A stretch of DNA of 64,000 nucleotides from Piper betle (taxonomy: Eukaryota; Streptophyta; Magnoliopsida; Piperales; Piperaceae): contig JAURVB010008678.1 in assembly GCA_033002965.1 (NCBI GenBank), forward strand, positions 1 through 64,000, in the 5' to 3' direction. Positions 59,142 through 64,000 of the stretch are shown here, in pieces. The translations under genes and the position numbers were made by a program. Every line of letters begins with the position of its first letter. Position 1 is the stretch's first letter. The notes below the pieces were generated by a model, which saw only the letters and a list, made by a program, of their open reading frames with translations, was not told where the DNA came from and ran no database searches.

Positions 59142-59606
59142 TGTGAGATCCCTCAACTTAGTCCCACATCTAATACCTACTGGGAGAAGATCCTGTTTAT
59201 AAGTGGGAATGGATTATAGATCTTTAACTTTCGGGGTACCCATTTTAAAGAAATGACTTAGCCCATTACGTTGCACTTTGGGCTGGGTCGTTACAAATGG
59301 TATCAGAGCCGACCTGGTTCCGTGTTAGATGGTGGGCTGGATTAGAAACGTTGGCTAGGCTGCCGGTCACGGGCCAGAAAGGTCGTGGGCTGGGGCTAGC
59401 AACGAGCCAAGAATAGGCATTTCGGGGACGAAATTCCCTAAGGTGGGTGGATTGTGAGATCCCTCAACTTAGTCCCACATCTAATACCTACTGGGAGAAG
59501 ATCCTGTTTATAAGTGGGAATGGACTATAGATCTTTAACTTCTGGGGTACCCATTTTAAAGAAATGACTTAGCCCATTACGTTGCACTTTGGGCTAGGTC
59601 GTTACA
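59142..59606 (+). mobile_element. TRIM: complete 465-bp miniature LTR retrotransposon, TSD ctcct
   Basis: The LTRs at 59142-59295 and 59453-59606 are each 154 bp, begin tgtgagatcc, end gtcgttaca, and differ at four sites. The PBS TGGTATCAGAGCC is at 59298-59310. The internal part is 157 bp and ends with ggggacgaaattcc and a purine-rich aaggtgggtgga tract. The flanks ctcct (59137-59141 and 59607-59611) match exactly. It has no coding capacity. Confidence 0.97.
59298..59310 (+). promoter_or_regulatory. TRIM primer-binding site
   Basis: TGGTATCAGAGCC lies two bases past the first LTR and is complementary to tRNA-iMet. Confidence 0.95.
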
Positions 59607-61494
59607 CTCCTAATAAGTCGAGTGTATAAACTAATGAGCTACATGGCTCACTATTGGCAGTCTAGATCCAACTCTCAGGTGTCCCTGTATAAGGAACTGA
59701 ACCACTCACCAAGTCCTAGTTGACTCGATCCTAATTCAAGTATCTCACTCTGTTCTATAAGAGAACAAGGATGACTGCTATGAATCTATTTTATACTATG
59801 GCTCAGGTGGCTATCTATACAACTACTAACTGCTGTTGAAAAGAGCTCTTTGTGATGGAATGGAGGCGAGAACACCTGTACATACACAGCGTGTCTCAAG
59901 GAGTATGATAACATACTTTGCATGGGACTGTAGAGTCTGCATCTGGTCTGTGGCATATGCTCTAATCAATGTATACTCATTTCAATCTTCTAGATAAACT
60001 GATAGTAAAACTGATACATACTAAGGGGTGAGTGGAAATCCTCAAGTGAAAACTCTACTCTATTTGACATCTTTGGGTTATAGGAAGGAAACTAAATCTA
60101 GTGAAAATCTAGTCACACTGCTCAAGAATTCTCACTAGGTGATATCTCATCCTCACATGTGGTGTCTGACATCAGGTAAATGAGGGAATCCACTAGGCTA
60201 AGAAAACCTAATACATAGGTATGTCTCTCTAATCTATGGTAAGGTGTGGTATCATACAAGTGGCAAGGGAGATGAAATCCCTATGTAGCATACTGGGTAG
60301 CCAAAATATCGGTAGGTCTATGGACTTGTCTCTAAAATCACCACGATTTACTATGCCACAGGTGCTTAGTCTGTGGAATAGCCAATCACTGACGAATCTC
60401 AGAAACGGATCCTAAGTGGTTCTAGTTCAATCAGCTAACAGTAGGCACATGTTTCTCAATATCGTACTAGTCACGCACTTCTAAATGGGTGGTGTTCAAA
60501 TGACCTAAAGAACCACTGTCTCCCCTCAAGTCTACGGGGACTCATAGTGAGGTTTGACACGTATCTCGTATGCTCTTCAGTGGTGTGTGACCTACTGTCC
60601 CGTACGGCTTTGTAGCACTAATCTTGACTCACATGACTACTATCGCTCTGGTAGACTCTCAAGAAAGGCTATCGATCAAGATGAGCATACACTGGTATCA
60701 CTCTGTCTGGTTAGCATGGTCTGTCCTGTCTAAAATCCCTATCTACATCACTCTTAAGCTGGGGTGAAATCGTCATCATAAGATCGATCTACAAACATCA
60801 ACCTGCATTGTAACCCTAATCAGTACTATGAAGGTACCTCTATACTCAGGGCAAGGCTCAACCCTATGGTTCAAGGTGAGAACCTAATCATGCTAGCGAA
60901 ACATAAGGGAATCACTATGTCTCTGAAAGACTTCCTCACTAACCCTCTATCTATGCCCAATACTCTAATACAAGTCAACTTCCTATCGCTAGCTGGCGAA
61001 TCGCTAAATGGATTAAACTACGTGTGTGATCATCTACTAACCATCTTATCTGTGTATGCCAGTTGTGGGCCCATGGGTGTACTATTGTGTTGTGTAAACA
61101 ATATGATCACTGTGGGTGTCCCATCTGGAGGTCATACTATCATGTTTTCTGACTTTATCCATACACATCCTTATGAGACTATCAGTAACAATGTCTGATG
61201 GGGTTATCTTACAATATTCATTTGACCCAAGGGTGTCAGGTCAAGATGATGGTTGCAAGAGAGCTCGTGAAGTTAGATCCAATGCCATCTCATCAGAATA
61301 ACCTTAGTTTTCCTGACTTTTCCATTTCCTGCTGACGCCACTGTAGCTATATCTTGTTCTTCAACTTTAAAGTAAAAAAGCTCTGAAAGTTGTGACATGC
61401 AATCGCTAGGCAAGACTCAAAATCCTTCAAATAGCTGTCCTCATGTGGTGTGAGATAACAACTTAGCCCTGGCTTAAGCCCTAACTACTCCACT

Positions 61495-61705
61495 CGGTCG
61501 GCAGTTGAGCAATACACGGATGGCGGTAGTGTGTACTTGGTCGGTGGTAGTGCATCTTGGACGGCGGTTGTGCACCTCGGATGGTGGTTGTCCAACTCGA
61601 TCAGTGGTTGTGCAACTCAGTCGGTGGTTGTGCACTGGTCGACTGTTGTGCAACTCAATCGGCGGTTGTGCACTCGGTCGACAGTTGTGCCACTCTGTTG
61701 GCAAC
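61495..61705. repeat. Minisatellite, unit about 20 bp
   Basis: About nine or ten imperfect units follow the pattern cggtcggtggttgtgcaact, with units of 18-21 bp. Short frames on both strands here are repeat translations. Confidence 0.88.
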
Positions 61706-61864
61706 AGTGCTAACTAAGTGCTAAAAATCTAATCCTCTGGTCATAAACATTGTAAATTCACTATTGTCTATGACATATCTTGGCTGCTAACAACACGACT
61801 CAGGTTGTCCCAACATGCGTGTCTGATCTGAAGGGGTCTGAATCATGGTGGTGGCACATCCGAC

Positions 61865-63761
61865 TGTAACGACCCGGCCATTTGTTACAACATTGTGGGC
61901 CTAGCAGGCCAGGTGTTACTCACAATTAAGCAAATATGACTAACATTTTCATTTAACAAAAACATATATAAGATCCCACAGTCTTAGACCGTTTCCCAGT
62001 AGCCACACTTATTTCTCAAATAAATAATAAAAGGAGTCCTCATATTTATTTTGCTCCATGCCCTGGTTGTCAATCACCTACTTTCGTATCTGCACACCTG
62101 CGGAGGCAATTCCGCGTTAGTGATTACAACACTAAGTAGTATAATAGATAAAACAAATCAAGTACATTCCACTATTTCCTTATGTTTATTTTAATATGCG
62201 GTGGAGCGATTCTGCTATACTCCAAAACAATGCGGAGGAGGTATCCGCTGTGATCCGCACACCCCGGCCGTAGCCCTTTTGTGGGGAGGCTACCACTACC
62301 GTCTCCAGTGCCAGTGCCTCGCACACCCCGGCCGTAGCCTTTTTGTGGGGAAGCTATCACCGCACTCAGGTGATTGCTACGCCCCGTTTGTGGGGAAGCT
62401 CTCACTACCAATTTTAGTACCAGTGCCTCGCACACCCCGGCCGTAGCCTTTTTATGGGGAGGCTATCACTGCACTCTAGTGCCAGTACCTTGCACACCCC
62501 GGCCGTAGCATTTTTATGGGGAGGCTATCACTGCACTCAGGTGATTGCTATGCCCCGTTTGTGGGGAAGCTCTCACTGCCAACTCTAGTGCCATTGCCTC
62601 ACACACCCCGGCCGTAGCCTTTTTATGGGGAGGCTATCACTGCACTCAGGTGAATGCTACGCCCCGTTTGTGGGGAAGCTCTCACCGCCAACTCTAGTGC
62701 CAGTGCCTCACACACCCCGGCCGTAGCCTTTTTATGGGGAGGCTATCACTGCACTCCAGTGCGATGGACGAATCGCTGTGCCTCGCTCACCCCGGCCGTA
62801 GCCTTTTTATGGGGCGGCTATCACTACTCCAAAACAATATCAATGCATTACACAATTTACGCACATAATACGACCCCGTGTCGGACTGAGTCAATTCTTT
62901 GACCCCGGTTGCACTCGGTGCATGGTGGTCGAATCTGGGCTCAGGCCGACCAAGGCTACCAATAAGGAAAATACGATGTTCTACCTATTATACGTACCTG
63001 ACTTGTGATTTCGTCTGACTGTGACCCGTGAACCCTAATCTGAATAAGGGCATAAAATTATACATTAGTATAATTTTATTTTGCATGATCCTACATGCAA
63101 CTTACATGACTAATATACTATCAATTTTAAATGATGTAATTAGTTCATGTTAGTCTTCATTTCTTATTAAATTTTTAGCAATTCTAATGATAATTAATTA
63201 TTAATTATCATTATCCAAATCCCCATTATCTAATTGATAATTTAATTATTAACATGTCCATTTACAAAACAACTAAGCAATCGACAAGAACCCCATGCAT
63301 AAGACGCTGGAGATCTAGCAACTTGGCAGGGCGTCTTCAACAAACCTTGCATGCAAGAATCCTAATGGAAACAAATAAGATGAGGGATGAAATACTCACA
63401 CAGTAATGGGGAGGTCGCCTGGGACGGAGATGAGGGATGAAATACTCCCTCCTCCTGCATATATATACACTTCAACCATTCCCTCCATTAAATTCTCATA
63501 CCCCATCATCCCTTGGTATTCCCTAGGTTCAACGAGCCCCTTCATTAAATTCTCACACCCTATCATCCATTGGTATTTCCTAGGTTCAACGACCCCTTCA
63601 TTAAATTCTCACACCCCATCATCCATTCATGAATAGGTATTTTCTAGGTGACCTTAAGTCGAACCATGACCGGTTGACTTGATAATCAACCATATCGGTT
63701 CATCTATATTTATTTCATAATATTTAGGTTCGAGTTTTGTAATAAATATTATGGTTTTACA
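61865..63761 (-). mobile_element. Solo B LTR with perfect TSD ccgac
   Basis: The 1897-bp sequence begins tgtaacgacccggcc and ends tatggttttaca. It is flanked by ccgac at 61860-61864 and 63762-63766. It carries the array (62250-62830) and three U3 units (63483-63650). Frames at 62201-62446, 62654-62902 and 63406-63636 are repeat translations. Confidence 0.95.
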
Positions 63762-63766
63762 CCGAC

Positions 63767-64000
63767 AGTGAACCTATGCTAAACCCATACTAATCTCCTG
63801 AATCTAGAATGGCTGCTTCTATCAGTGTTGATTGGCCCTCAAACAGCAATCGCTGATCTGGTGCCTTATCTCTGGTAGAATTTGGTCAATTATCTGATCT
63901 CGTAGGCAATGGTGGTCCTGACCTTGTCCATGTCATATTGAGACCTTTGTCTAGCAAAGAGAGGCCAAAACTACTACCAGTATGGTCATAACTAGTGGAA
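63767..64000. other. Continuation of the sequence beyond the solo LTR, unassigned
   Basis: It resumes the composition of 59607-61490. I see no motif in the 234 bases available. Confidence 0.4.

Larger units (their letters stand above)
58581..61864 (-). other. Presumed internal remains of the H element, not decipherable
   Basis: After the polypurine complement (58582-58594) I cannot trace pol domains. There are only short frames and no RT or integrase motif. It hosts a TRIM (59142-59606), a minisatellite (61495-61705) and a solo B LTR (from 61865). Frames such as 60866-61198 show no domain. An old, non-coding or very degraded internal region is the simplest reading. Confidence 0.4.

Noticed and set aside
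60866..61198. 110-codon plus frame in the region beyond the H LTR
   Set aside because: No recognisable domain, and the flanking sequence is degraded with no supporting frame continuity.

Overview
The window is plant nuclear DNA from a repeat-dense intergenic region. It shows Tekay/Del-like Ty3 chromovirus proteins, a CYP89-like plant P450 fragment, a plant hAT transposase relic, and tRNA-iMet primer-binding sites in nearly every LTR element. The GC-rich P450 fragment and multi-kilobase LTRs would fit a monocot or early-diverging angiosperm, but this is a guess. I see no intact host gene and no rRNA, tRNA or CRISPR locus. Every coding sequence I can name belongs to a transposable element or is a captured, broken gene fragment. 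I use letters for repeat families: A, B, C, D, E, F, G, H and TRIM.

Left part (1-14020). The window opens on the last 20 bp of a family-A LTR inserted into a non-coding E element (21-2237, minus). AT-rich DNA and old LTR debris follow: C repeat at 3836-4780, a possible hAT MITE at 5712-6121, and an ancient LTR at 8700-11425. A minus-strand tandem TRIM array with three short LTRs and two internal domains lies at 11951-12566. A truncated B LTR follows at 12863-14020.

Centre (14021-24917). A family-A Ty3 chromovirus lies on the minus strand with 2871-bp LTRs at 22047-24917 (5') and 14316-17186 (3'). Beyond the 3' LTR there is a second truncated copy of its PBS, leader and gag start, so this is a tandem compound. 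Its 1314-codon frame is open from gag through the chromodomain, but the protease domain is absent, the CCHC knuckle is triplicated, and gag is split by a frameshift.

Right-centre (24918-42538). This is a mosaic of diverged LTRs. One D LTR carries a 1.5-kb element with terminal inverted repeats and a CYP89-like fragment that stops at the heme cysteine. A solo A LTR (30435-32795, imperfect TSD) sits in a C repeat. A solo B LTR (38190-40081, TSD gctaa) sits in an F LTR. A degenerate F-type Ty3 relic follows.

Right part (42539-64000). A complete gag-only B element (42539-47825, TSD atagt) splits the F relic. A hAT element starting at 49343 lies in the other F LTR copy; it is itself interrupted by an E element (50491-53083) and by an H LTR (56254-58580). 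The DNA beyond H holds a 465-bp TRIM (59142-59606, TSD ctcct), a 20-bp-unit minisatellite, and another solo B LTR (61865-63761, TSD ccgac).

One autonomous-type machinery (family A) therefore sits among at least three non-autonomous kinds (B gag-only, E non-coding, TRIM). All share the tRNA-iMet PBS and a GGACGAAAT-like box before the polypurine tract. Several LTR families also share a stem-loop whose two arms co-vary, followed 18-26 nt later by AG|GT. I regard that stem-loop as the most interesting undescribed signal in the window.
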